Assembly (NCBI RefSeq): GCF_016741815.1
Contig: NZ_JAERRJ010000001.1
Span: 868,001-932,000, forward strand
Source: Nocardia acididurans
GTDB lineage: Bacteria > Actinomycetota > Actinomycetes > Mycobacteriales > Mycobacteriaceae
Direction: 5' to 3'
Length of the DNA stretch: 64,000 bases
Positions 56,854 to 64,000 of this stretch are shown here, piece after piece; position 1 is the first letter of the stretch; each line of letters opens with the position of its first letter. The position numbers and the translations under genes were made by a program. The notes beneath the pieces are model-generated. The model was not told the origin of the DNA. It searched no databases and saw only the letters and a program-made list of their open reading frames with translations.

Positions 56854-58458
56854 ATGAGCAACACGAGTACGCAGAGCGGCTCGCGGGCCAAGCTACCCCC
56901 GCGCGTAACGGAGTCCCTGATCAACCGGCTCACCGCCATGGTGACCGCGGGCAAAGCGGGCGAAACCCGCGAACCCTTCGACATGATCGAGGTCTACACC
57001 GGCGACGTCGTCGGCCAGCTGCCGCAGTCCTCGGTCGAGGATGTGCAGACCGCCGTCTCCATTTCCCGTGCGGCACAGAAGGAATGGGCCGCCCGGCCGC
57101 TCGAGCAGCGGCTCGCCGTCTTCGAACGCGCACACGAGCTCATCCTCTCCGAGATCGAGACCATCGCCGACCTCATCCAGATCGGCAGCGGCAAATCCCG
57201 CCGCATGGCCATCGAGGAAGCCTGCGACACCCCCATGGTGATCGCCCACTACCTCAAGACGGCAGCCAAAACGCTCAAGTCCAAGAAGCGCAGCGGCCCC
57301 ATGCCGATCATCACCAGCTCCACCGAGGAGCACCGCCCCAAGGGCGTCGTCGCGGTCATCGCGCCGTGGAACTTCCCGTTCGCCATCTCCATGTCCGACT
57401 CCACCCCCGCGCTGATCGCGGGCAACGGCGTCGTCATGAAGCCGGACAACAAGACCGCGCTGTGCACCCTGTTCGGCATCGAACTGCTGCACAAGGCGGG
57501 CCTGCCGCGCGGCTTGGTCCAGGTCGTCTGCGGTGGCGGCCCGGATGTCGGCCCCACCCTCATCGACAATGTCGACTTCGTCATGTTCACCGGCTCCACC
57601 GCCACCGGCCGCGTCATCGGCGAGCAGGCCGGGCGCAACCTCATCGGCTGCAGCCTCGAACTCGGCGGCAAGAACCCGCTCATCGTCCTCGACGACGCCA
57701 ACCTCGACGAGTGCATTCCGTCGGCCACCTTCGCCGTCTTCGGCAACACCGGCCAGGCCTGCATGCACATCGAACGCATCTACGTGCAGGAACGCCTCTA
57801 CGACGAATTCCTGCGCCGATTCGTCGCCGCCGCAGAGGAATTGGGCGCCAAGGCCGGAGCCACCTACGACTTCACCCCCGAAATGGGCTCCCTCGTCTCC
57901 ATCGACCACATGAACAGGGTCGCCTCCCACGTGGACGAAGCCCGCGACAAGGGCGCGAAGGTCCTCACCGGCGGCAAGCCCCGCCCCGACCTCGGCCCCG
58001 CCTTCTACGAACCCACCGTCCTCACCGATGTCACCCCCGACATGGCCCACGCCACCATGGAAACCTTCGGCCCCGTGGTCACCGTCTACAAGGTCCGCGA
58101 CGAAGAAGAAGCCGTCCGCCTCGCCAACGCCACCACCTACGGCCTCAACGCCGCCATCTGGACCGGCGACATCGACCGCGGCGTCCGCCTCGCCGCCAAG
58201 ATCGAATCCGGCGCCATCAACATCAACGACGGCTTCGTCACCACCTACGCCGCCAAGGGCACCCCGTCGGGCGGCGTGAAGCAGTCCGGCGTCGGCACCC
58301 GCCACGGCGCGGCGGGTCTCCTCAAGTACACCGACACCATCAATGTCGGCGTCCAGAAGAAGCAGATCCTCGCCGCCCGCTCCGGCATGCCCTACGAGAA
58401 GCAGCTCAAATCCACCCTGGTGACCCTGCGCCTCATGCGCAAACTCCACCTGGGCTGA
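56854..58458 (+). CDS. Succinate-semialdehyde/aldehyde dehydrogenase, GabD2-like
   Basis: 534 aa, long for the family because of an N-terminal extension. VIAPWNFPFAISMSDSTPAL, Glu in LELGGKNPLIVL, catalytic Cys in FGNTGQACMHIERI, and METFGPVVTVYKV. Related mycobacterial GabD2 proteins act on succinate semialdehyde; with a hydratase divergent and a KstR-like box, an aldehyde from lipid or steroid breakdown is also possible. ATG follows GGAGAGG. A strong hairpin follows the stop. Confidence 0.87.
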   Translation: MSNTSTQSGSRAKLPPRVTESLINRLTAMVTAGKAGETREPFDMIEVYTGDVVGQLPQSSVEDVQTAVSISRAAQKEWAARPLEQRLAVFERAHELILSEIETIADLIQIGSGKSRRMAIEEACDTPMVIAHYLKTAAKTLKSKKRSGPMPIITSSTEEHRPKGVVAVIAPWNFPFAISMSDSTPALIAGNGVVMKPDNKTALCTLFGIELLHKAGLPRGLVQVVCGGGPDVGPTLIDNVDFVMFTGSTATGRVIGEQAGRNLIGCSLELGGKNPLIVLDDANLDECIPSATFAVFGNTGQACMHIERIYVQERLYDEFLRRFVAAAEELGAKAGATYDFTPEMGSLVSIDHMNRVASHVDEARDKGAKVLTGGKPRPDLGPAFYEPTVLTDVTPDMAHATMETFGPVVTVYKVRDEEEAVRLANATTYGLNAAIWTGDIDRGVRLAAKIESGAININDGFVTTYAAKGTPSGGVKQSGVGTRHGAAGLLKYTDTINVGVQKKQILAARSGMPYEKQLKSTLVTLRLMRKLHLG

Positions 58459-58473
58459 GTTCCCGCACAGCGC

Positions 58474-58506
58474 GGTGGCCCCCGATCCGACTGATCGGGG
58501 GCCACC
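58474..58506 (+). terminator. Terminator after the GabD2-like gene
   Basis: Perfect 14-bp stem 58474-58487 / 58493-58506 (GGTGGCCCCCGATC) with a 5-base loop, 15 bases after the stop. No T tract. Confidence 0.75.
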
Positions 58507-58550
58507 GGCCGTTGTGCCGAATCACGCTGCGGCTGAGCGTGATTCCAGCG

Positions 58551-58952
58551 TCACCGCAATGCGGGATCGGTCACCCGAGCACTGCTTCCCGCGCCCGCGT
58601 ACACCCGATCCTGCATATCGAGAACCGGGTTGCCGGGCTGCACATCGACATGCCCCTGGAAAATGGTCCCGCCCTGCGGGCACCACACGAGCACTCGCCG
58701 CGATCCGGCGGCCACCCCCTCCACCACCATGGTTCCCGAACCGTTCATCGGAATACTCTGCGTATTCCCATCGGCATCGGGATCCACCAGGCACCGATCC
58801 GCCGGATACTCCGTTCCCGCAACACTCACCTTGATCCGTTCCCGCCCGCCGACCACCTGCACCGACGGCTCCGCCGCCGCCAACGCGGGATCCGCGAGCA
58901 GCACCGCTCCCGCCGACAACAACGCAGCCGCGGCGATCCGCACAGCAGTCAC
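58551..58952 (-). CDS. Small secreted protein of unknown function
   Basis: 133 aa. Signal peptide TAVRIAAAALLSAGAVLL with an ALAAAEP cleavage region, then a beta-rich mature part with two Cys (RCLVDPDADG, VLVWCPQGG) that may form a disulphide. GTG 58952 follows AAGGAG; an open frame continues to 59009 but lacks a ribosome-binding site. The family is not recognised; similar short Cys-containing exported proteins are frequent in Nocardia and Mycobacterium. Confidence 0.75.
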   Translation of the reverse strand: MTAVRIAAAALLSAGAVLLADPALAAAEPSVQVVGGRERIKVSVAGTEYPADRCLVDPDADGNTQSIPMNGSGTMVVEGVAAGSRRVLVWCPQGGTIFQGHVDVQPGNPVLDMQDRVYAGAGSSARVTDPALR

Positions 58953-59046
58953 AGAGAACTCCTTCGGTTTTCGAGGGGACAACAGACCACTCGAGCCTAG
59001 AGTCCGCACCTGCGCGCGGTTATCGGGAGAACGCCCTAACCCGCGG

Positions 59047-59520
59047 TCAGCGGCTACTCGCCGGGAGGCCGGACACGCGGCCGGCCGCCGAAGACGCGGT
59101 GCGGGGCCAGGTCCAGGCGTACCGCACGATGAGGGCGAGCAGGATCAATTCCAGTGCGACGCCGAGGCCGTAGAAGAACAGCCAGGACTCACCCGCCACG
59201 TTGAATGCCGTGACGGGGACGTAGAGCGCGGCCACGGTGAGGTTTGCCATGCGGGCCACCCGGGCGGGCAGCGTTGTCGACAGCATGATCATGAGGATCG
59301 GGACGGCCATGAGGGTCAGCGCCGTGATCGAAAAGGTCTGGGAGACATCGAATTCGAACACCTTGCCGTTGCGGATCTCCTCGATGACGCCGGGCGTGAA
59401 GAAATTGAGAATGTCCACGTAGACGTACAGGAGCATGAAGCTTGCCCATGTCGCGGCGAGCTTGGCTCGCACCGGCATCGGCTGTTCTTCCAGGGCGGCA
59501 ATGGGTTGACGTGTGCTCAT
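59047..59520 (-). CDS. Four-helix membrane protein (DUF6326-like)
   Basis: 157 aa with four hydrophobic helices (LAATWASFMLLYVYVDILNF; ITALTLMAVPILMIMLS; MANLTVAALYVPVTAFN; FFYGLGVALELILLALIV). Two adjacent ATGs (59523, 59520) may start it. Resemblance to DUF6326 is from memory and moderate. It is divergent from the histidine kinase gene, which may sense the same stimulus. Confidence 0.7.
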   Translation of the reverse strand: MSTRQPIAALEEQPMPVRAKLAATWASFMLLYVYVDILNFFTPGVIEEIRNGKVFEFDVSQTFSITALTLMAVPILMIMLSTTLPARVARMANLTVAALYVPVTAFNVAGESWLFFYGLGVALELILLALIVRYAWTWPRTASSAAGRVSGLPASSR

Positions 59521-59680
59521 CATGAACTCCGTTGTGCGTGCGGATGGATAGGTCCACGATCACCGAGCCCCGGCGGCGGGCACACCGGTCCGGAGGCCGG
59601 AGTTCCCCGGCCGATGGCATGATCTCGCACTCGTACTTTCGGCTGGTACGCCGCGGCGCGCTGATCTTTAGGCTGGACCC

Positions 59681-60820
59681 GTGGTCACTTTCCGGCGCTC
59701 CCTCTGGCAAGAGCCGCGGCCCGCAGACGCCCCACCCATCGGCCGTCCCGACTGGCTGCTGGTAGGCGTGTTCGCGGCCGCCGCCCTGGTCGAGGGCATC
59801 GTTCGGCCGGACCTCGCCTGGCGACCCCTGGCGGTGGTGCTCGCCCTCGCGCTGCTGCCCGCGCTGCTCTGGCGGCGGAGCCGCCCCCTGATCGCCGCCC
59901 TGACCGGGTGGGGCGTCGCCGCGCTGCTCGCGGGCCTCCAGCTGACCACGCACACCGGGGATCTCGGCCTCTACTCCATGCTGGTCGTCCTGATCCTGCT
60001 CTACTCCCTGGTGCGGTGGGGCTCGGGACAGGAGATGGTGCTGGGGACGGCGTTCGTGACAGTCGTTGTCGCACTGGGGATGTACGCCGCCGCCGCGGGC
60101 TGGGCCGACGTTTTCGGCAGCAGCGTGCTGCTGCTGTTGCTCATCGCCCTCGCGGCGGTGTTCCGCTATCGCGCGGACCTCTGGCAGCGCCAACAGCGCG
60201 AGATTCGCAATCAGGAGCGGGTGGCGCTGGCACGCGAGCTGCACGACACCGTCGCCCATCACGTCTCGGCCATCGCGGTGCAGGCGCAGGCCGGTGGCGT
60301 GGTCGCCGCCATCCAGCCCGAGAAGGCCGCCGAGATCCTGGCCGCCATAGAGGCCGAAGCGTCGCGAACCCTGGCAGAGATGAGATCCATGGTGCGCGTG
60401 CTGCGTACGGAAGAAACCGTCACCTACGCACCGCAGCGGGGTGTCGCGGACCTGCCCGCTCTGGCGCGCACCGACACGACACCCACCGTCGAGGTCGCAC
60501 TGGACGGATCGCTGACCCGGCTGGCACGACCCGTGGACACCGCGCTCTACCGGCTCGCACAAGAGTCGCTGACCAACGCCGTCCGGCACGCCCGCAGCGC
60601 GACCCGCGTCGGCATCGACGTACGCCGGGACGGCGACGCCGTCCGGCTGCGTGTCAGCGACGACGGACAGACCGAGCCGGGGCCGATCCCCGAGCCCGGA
60701 TTCGGCCTGCTGGGCATGGCCGAACGCGCCCAACTCCTCGGCGGATCCCTCTCCGCCGGGCCGGGACCCGACGGCGGCTGGGTGGTCGAGGCCGTGCTGC
60801 CCGTGCAGGCGCCGGCATGA
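59681..60820 (+). CDS. Sensor histidine kinase, NarL-type (HisKA_3)
   Basis: 379 aa. Several N-terminal transmembrane helices (about residues 18-155: LLVGVFAAAALVEGI, LAVVLALALLPALLW, LLLLLIALAAVFRYR), dimerisation domain with phospho-accepting His188 in LARELHDTVAHHVSAIA, and an HATPase_c region with SLTNAVRHARSAT and GFGLLGMAERAQLLGG. The signal is unknown. GTG 59681. It is coupled to the response regulator by an ATGA overlap. Confidence 0.88.
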   Translation: MVTFRRSLWQEPRPADAPPIGRPDWLLVGVFAAAALVEGIVRPDLAWRPLAVVLALALLPALLWRRSRPLIAALTGWGVAALLAGLQLTTHTGDLGLYSMLVVLILLYSLVRWGSGQEMVLGTAFVTVVVALGMYAAAAGWADVFGSSVLLLLLIALAAVFRYRADLWQRQQREIRNQERVALARELHDTVAHHVSAIAVQAQAGGVVAAIQPEKAAEILAAIEAEASRTLAEMRSMVRVLRTEETVTYAPQRGVADLPALARTDTTPTVEVALDGSLTRLARPVDTALYRLAQESLTNAVRHARSATRVGIDVRRDGDAVRLRVSDDGQTEPGPIPEPGFGLLGMAERAQLLGGSLSAGPGPDGGWVVEAVLPVQAPA

Positions 60821-61473
60821 GCATCCGTGTCGTCGTAGCCGACGACCAGGACCTGGTCCGGACCGGCCTGGTGATGATCCTCGGCGTCCAACCCGGCATC
60901 GAGGTCGTAGGAGAGGCGGCAGACGGACTCGAAGCACTCGACCTGGCGACCCGACTACGCCCCGACGTCCTCCTCGTCGACATCCGAATGCCCGGACTCG
61001 ACGGCGTCGAGGTGACCCGCCGCCTCGCCGGACCCGACGTAACCGACCCGATGGCGGTCGTCGTGATCACCACCTTCGACCTGGACGAGTACATCCTCGG
61101 CGCCCTGCGCGCAGGCGCCCGCGGCTTCCTGCTCAAAGACGCCGGCCCGGAGCTCCTCGTACAGGCCATCCACGCCGCGGCCAACGGCGACGCCCTGATC
61201 GCCCCCAACATCACCCGCCGGCTGCTGGCAACCTTCGCCGACCACCCACCCCCGGTCCCGACCCAACCCCTCGACCCACTCACCGACCGCGAGGAGGAAG
61301 TACTCGCCCTGGTGGCCCGAGGCCGAACCAACGCCGAAATCGCCACCGAGCTCTACGTCGGCCTGAGCACCGTCAAGTCCCACGTCGCCTCGCTGATGAC
61401 CAAACTCGGCGCCCGCAACCGCGTCGAGATCGCAATGTGGGCCTACGACACCAGACGCGTGAGAGCCGATTAG
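60817..61473 (+). CDS. NarL/LuxR-family response regulator
   Basis: 218 aa. Receiver domain with phosphorylation site Asp55 (VLLVDIRMPGLDG), TTFDLDEYI and the conserved Lys in FLLKDAGPE; then a LuxR-type HTH (LTDREEEVLALVARGRTNAE, LYVGLSTVKSHVASLMTKLG). Partner of the kinase upstream. Targets are unknown; the divergent DUF6326-like gene is a candidate. Confidence 0.93.
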   Translation: MSIRVVVADDQDLVRTGLVMILGVQPGIEVVGEAADGLEALDLATRLRPDVLLVDIRMPGLDGVEVTRRLAGPDVTDPMAVVVITTFDLDEYILGALRAGARGFLLKDAGPELLVQAIHAAANGDALIAPNITRRLLATFADHPPPVPTQPLDPLTDREEEVLALVARGRTNAEIATELYVGLSTVKSHVASLMTKLGARNRVEIAMWAYDTRRVRAD

Positions 61474-61509
61474 CGCCCGCCGCGACATCCCGGGTCTCAG
61501 GAAACGAGG

Positions 61510-61540
61510 AAGGCCCTGACCGGAATCCGGTCAGGGCCTT
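61510..61540 (+). terminator. Terminator after the response regulator
   Basis: Inverted repeat AAGGCCCTGACCGGA at 61510-61524 against 61526-61540, realistically about a 13-bp stem with a small loop, 37 bases after the stop and before the convergent tRNA. Confidence 0.72.
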
Positions 61541-61561
61541 CTACTGTGTCTCAACCAACAC

Positions 61562-61636
<75 letters not shown>

Positions 61637-61700
61637 TGAAGTGAACGTGCAGTAGCTTAGCGCAGGGACTGGCCAGATGATAAATCGGCTGGTCAGGTGG

Positions 61701-62882
61701 TTAAATGAAGCGGAAGGTGGCTAGGATTCGGCGGGCCAGATCGCGGGCTACGGCGCGGTCTATGCCGGTGTCGGCGGCGAGGGTGAGGACGAGGGAGCCG
61801 GAGGAGCCGCCGGAGACGGCGAAGGTGTAGACGGTGTAGGTGGAGGCGCAGGAGGAGGCGGGTGGGGTGAAGGAGCCGGAGGTCTCCACGTAGACGCCGT
61901 TGAGGGATTTGTCGGTGTTGGCGAAGGGTTCGGGGGAGGTGGCGTTCACGGTGGGGTTCGGCCAGCCGAGGTTGGCCATGCGGGCGCCGATGTCGGCGGC
62001 GGCCGCCGCGGCGTCGGCCTGGCTGGAGACGGTCAGGAACATGTTGGTGCGGACGTAGTCGGGGCAGTAGTCGATGCCCTCCTGGGCGAGGCCGGAGACG
62101 GGGAGTTCGTCGGAGCCGGTGCCGAAGGAGGTGATGGACGTGTTCAGGGTCCAGTCGGCGGGGACGTCCCAGGCCGCGTCGACATCGCTCGGGGCCACCA
62201 CCTGGTAGCCGGGGATCACCGAGGCGGGGGTGGAGGCGCGGGTTGTCGTGCGCGGGGAGGTGGTGGTGCGGGAGGTGGTGGTGCGCGTTGTGGTGGACGC
62301 GATCGCCGAGGTGGTGGTCGGGCCGCCGCCTCCGCCCGAATCATCGTTTATCACAACAACAGTCGCGATCACCGCCACGATCGCGACCACCAGGGCGCCG
62401 ATACCCGAATACAGCCACACCCGTCCCCGGCCGTCGCTGGGCGGCGGACCGTAGCCGCCGTAGGGCGACGTACCCCCGTAGGGCGGCCGGCCGCTCTGCG
62501 AGGCGTTCGGACCGGTCTGAAAGGGGCCCTGGGCCGCCTGCGGCTGCTGCCCGCCCGGGTACCCGGGCTGCGGCATCGAACCGCTCTGATACGGGGTGGC
62601 ACCCTGCTGTGGACTGGGTCCGCTCTGGTACGGATTCGCGCCCTGCTGCGGGTTCGGTCCGCTCTGATAGGGATTCGGCCCCTGCTGCGGATTCCCGCCG
62701 CTCTGATAGGGATTCGGCCCAGGCGGCTGGAATGCCTGCTGAGTCGTCGGGTCGGATTGCCCCGCACCCGGTTGCACCGGATGGTGCGGATGCGACTCCC
62801 AGGGGGAGCCGGGTGGGGGAGTGCCCTGCCACCAGTCGGGATTCGCGCCGCCGCGCTCCGGATCGTCTGTTCCACCGGTCAC
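61701..62882 (-). CDS. Pro-rich membrane-anchored exported-domain protein, paralogue 1
   Basis: 393 aa. Starts MTGGTDDPERGGANPDWWQG, then a Pro/Gln/Tyr-rich cytoplasmic region with four imperfect NPYQSGPNPQQG repeats (residues 56-107), one transmembrane helix at about 160-180 (IGALVVAIVAVIATVVVI), a Thr/Ser-rich linker, and an extracellular domain of about 180 residues with two to three Cys (IDYCPDY, PASSCASTYTVYT). Same layout as its neighbour. Function unknown; the layout resembles mycobacterial proline-rich exported antigens and cell-wall sensors. GTG start. Confidence 0.75.
   Translation of the reverse strand: MTGGTDDPERGGANPDWWQGTPPPGSPWESHPHHPVQPGAGQSDPTTQQAFQPPGPNPYQSGGNPQQGPNPYQSGPNPQQGANPYQSGPSPQQGATPYQSGSMPQPGYPGGQQPQAAQGPFQTGPNASQSGRPPYGGTSPYGGYGPPPSDGRGRVWLYSGIGALVVAIVAVIATVVVINDDSGGGGGPTTTSAIASTTTRTTTSRTTTSPRTTTRASTPASVIPGYQVVAPSDVDAAWDVPADWTLNTSITSFGTGSDELPVSGLAQEGIDYCPDYVRTNMFLTVSSQADAAAAAADIGARMANLGWPNPTVNATSPEPFANTDKSLNGVYVETSGSFTPPASSCASTYTVYTFAVSGGSSGSLVLTLAADTGIDRAVARDLARRILATFRFI
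62562..62717. repeat. Coding tandem repeat, 13-residue NPYQSG units
   Basis: Four imperfect units of about 39 bp inside the gene at 61701-62882 encode (A/P)NPYQSG(P/G)NPQQG. Such repeats vary in number between strains. Confidence 0.8.
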
Positions 62883-62938
62883 CGTCGGACCCCCTGTCGG
62901 ACGAGTTCAGTTGTCGCTGTCGGTCGTTGTGGGCGGCG

Positions 62939-64000
62939 CTACGCCGTGGCCCGGATCGAGGCCAGGATCTGTTGCGCCAGAGCGCGATCCACCGCCCGAT
63001 CCACTCCGGTGTCCGCGCCGATGGTCAGCACGAACGCCCCGTTCTCGGCGGGGAAGGCGAAGGTGTAGACGGTGTAGGTCGACGCGCAGCCCGCCGTCGG
63101 CGCCGGGGCGCTGCCCTTGATCTCGAGGAACACACCGGTCAGGGTGCCGTCGGAGGAGGAGAAGGGTTCCGCGGCGCCCGGCGTCGAACCGGTGGTCGTC
63201 GGCCAACCGATGCGCGCCATGCGCACGCCGATATCGGCCGCCGCCTTGGCCGGATCGGTCTCCGCCGACTGGCTCAGGAACGCCGTCGTGCGCGTGTAGT
63301 CGGTGCAGTAGCCGATACCCTCCTGCGCGAGCCCGACCACCGGAATCCGATCCAGCCCGGAATCGAGCGCGCTGATCCCGGAGGTGTCGATCGTCCAATC
63401 CTTCGGAACGTCGTATGCCGCACCGAGTTCCGGCATCGACACCACCTGATAGCCCGGAATCACCGCGGACGGCGCGGTCGTGCGCGGGGTGGTGGTGCGC
63501 GGCGTGGTCGTCGGCCGGCCCGACGCGGACGGCTCCGTGGTGAGGGCGCTGATCAGCGAGGGAGTCGTATTCGATTGCGCGGCGGGCGAATCCGAGCCGC
63601 CGCTCACCAGGACAACGGTCACCACCGCGCCGACGAGCGCCACGGCCAGCGCGCCGATTCCGGCGAACAGCCAGCCCCTGCCCTTACCGCCGCCCGGCGG
63701 CTGCCCACCCGTCTGATACGGGCCGGTCTGATACGGCGTGCCCTGGTACCCCTGCCCCGGATACGCCCCCGGCGCGACGCCATACGACCCGCCCGGGAGC
63801 TGCGTCGTCGGATCCACCGGCGCGTACCCGTACTGCCACGTCTGATCCCCCTGCGGCACACCGTAACCCGGCTGCTGCTGCGGACCCGACGCCTGCGCTC
63901 CCGGCTGCCATTGCGATTCGTGTGCGGGCGCACCCTGCCACCAGTTCGGCTCCTGCCCCTGCCGGGCCGGATCATCATTCCGATCGTTACCACTGGTCAC
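62939..64000 (-). CDS. Pro-rich membrane-anchored exported-domain protein, paralogue 2
   Basis: 353 aa from a GTG at 63998-64000, the last bases of the window; MTSGNDRNDDPARQGQEPNW lines up with the start of paralogue 1, so the gene may be complete, but an upstream start cannot be excluded. Pro/Gly/Gln-rich N-terminal half, one transmembrane helix (about residues 113-135, LFAGIGALAVALVGAVVTVV), then TTPRTTTPRTT linker and a C-terminal domain like paralogue 1 (GYQVVSMPELGAAYDVPKDW, IGYCTDYTRTTAF, TAGCASTYTVYTFAF). A tandem duplicate; function unknown. Confidence 0.75.
   Translation of the reverse strand: MTSGNDRNDDPARQGQEPNWWQGAPAHESQWQPGAQASGPQQQPGYGVPQGDQTWQYGYAPVDPTTQLPGGSYGVAPGAYPGQGYQGTPYQTGPYQTGGQPPGGGKGRGWLFAGIGALAVALVGAVVTVVLVSGGSDSPAAQSNTTPSLISALTTEPSASGRPTTTPRTTTPRTTAPSAVIPGYQVVSMPELGAAYDVPKDWTIDTSGISALDSGLDRIPVVGLAQEGIGYCTDYTRTTAFLSQSAETDPAKAAADIGVRMARIGWPTTTGSTPGAAEPFSSSDGTLTGVFLEIKGSAPAPTAGCASTYTVYTFAFPAENGAFVLTIGADTGVDRAVDRALAQQILASIRATA

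Noticed and set aside
62562..62717. Repeats near 62.6 kb as a regulatory or CRISPR-like array
   Set aside because: They keep the reading frame and encode NPYQSG peptide units, so they are a coding repeat.

Overview
High-GC actinobacterial DNA, most likely Nocardia or a close relative (Mycobacteriales). This rests on the very high GC, frequent GTG starts, dense ATGA/GTGA-coupled operons, many TetR regulators and P450s, F420-type enzymes, and gene content and order resembling mycobacterial sterol loci. The taxon is an inference from gene content, not a database match.

Layout. 1-4053: end of asd with a strong terminator, two tiny coupled genes, an XRE/TPR regulator and a secreted serine hydrolase. 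4102-8297: a frameshifted amino-acid permease behind a leader that carries an intrinsic terminator, then an AAA+ ATPase/TPR membrane-protein pair. 8346-15975: Fur/catalase, a TetR/DHA2-efflux pair with a five-site operator array, an amine oxidase/TetR pair and a TetR/SnoaL/DUF1772 unit. 16431-21558: a tandemly duplicated two-gene cassette (phosphotransferase plus a 370-residue partner) with a TetR gene. 21559-22007: a non-coding stretch with a possible 20-residue peptide and two C-rich hairpins. 22008-26087: lutABC with a NarK-type transporter. 26220-31682: secreted SGNH hydrolase, GMC oxidoreductase divergent from a CYP125-type P450, and glutathione peroxidase. 31695-36345: CYP51, feoABC and a TetR gene.

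37079-53441 is the largest metabolic block. A nine-gene minus-strand run (aldehyde dehydrogenase, SDR, HIBADH-type reductase, CMD protein, FAD oxidoreductase, LLM enzyme, glycosyltransferase, methyltransferase, alpha/alpha-toroid protein) diverges from a plus-strand run (CYP123-type P450, SDR, ferredoxin, SnoaL-like protein, unknown protein, FadD19-like ligase, acetoacetate-decarboxylase-like protein, SDR). Part of this matches, from memory, the order around M. tuberculosis Rv0763c-Rv0771, where CYP51 lies inside the cluster. Here CYP51 is about 13 kb away, but an almost identical GACACGTGTC operator sits in front of CYP51, the TetR gene at 35738-36313 and the divergent CYP123/aldehyde dehydrogenase promoter, suggesting one regulon. 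KstR-like boxes (TNNAACNNGTTNNA or one base off) lie at six promoters, pointing to steroid or isoprenoid side-chain catabolism.

53683-64000: ABC exporter, a 55-bp tandem repeat among GC-rich hairpins, an EchA19-like hydratase divergent from a GabD2-like dehydrogenase, a small secreted protein, a membrane protein, a two-component system, tRNA-Pro(CGG), and two tandem paralogous Pro-rich membrane proteins.
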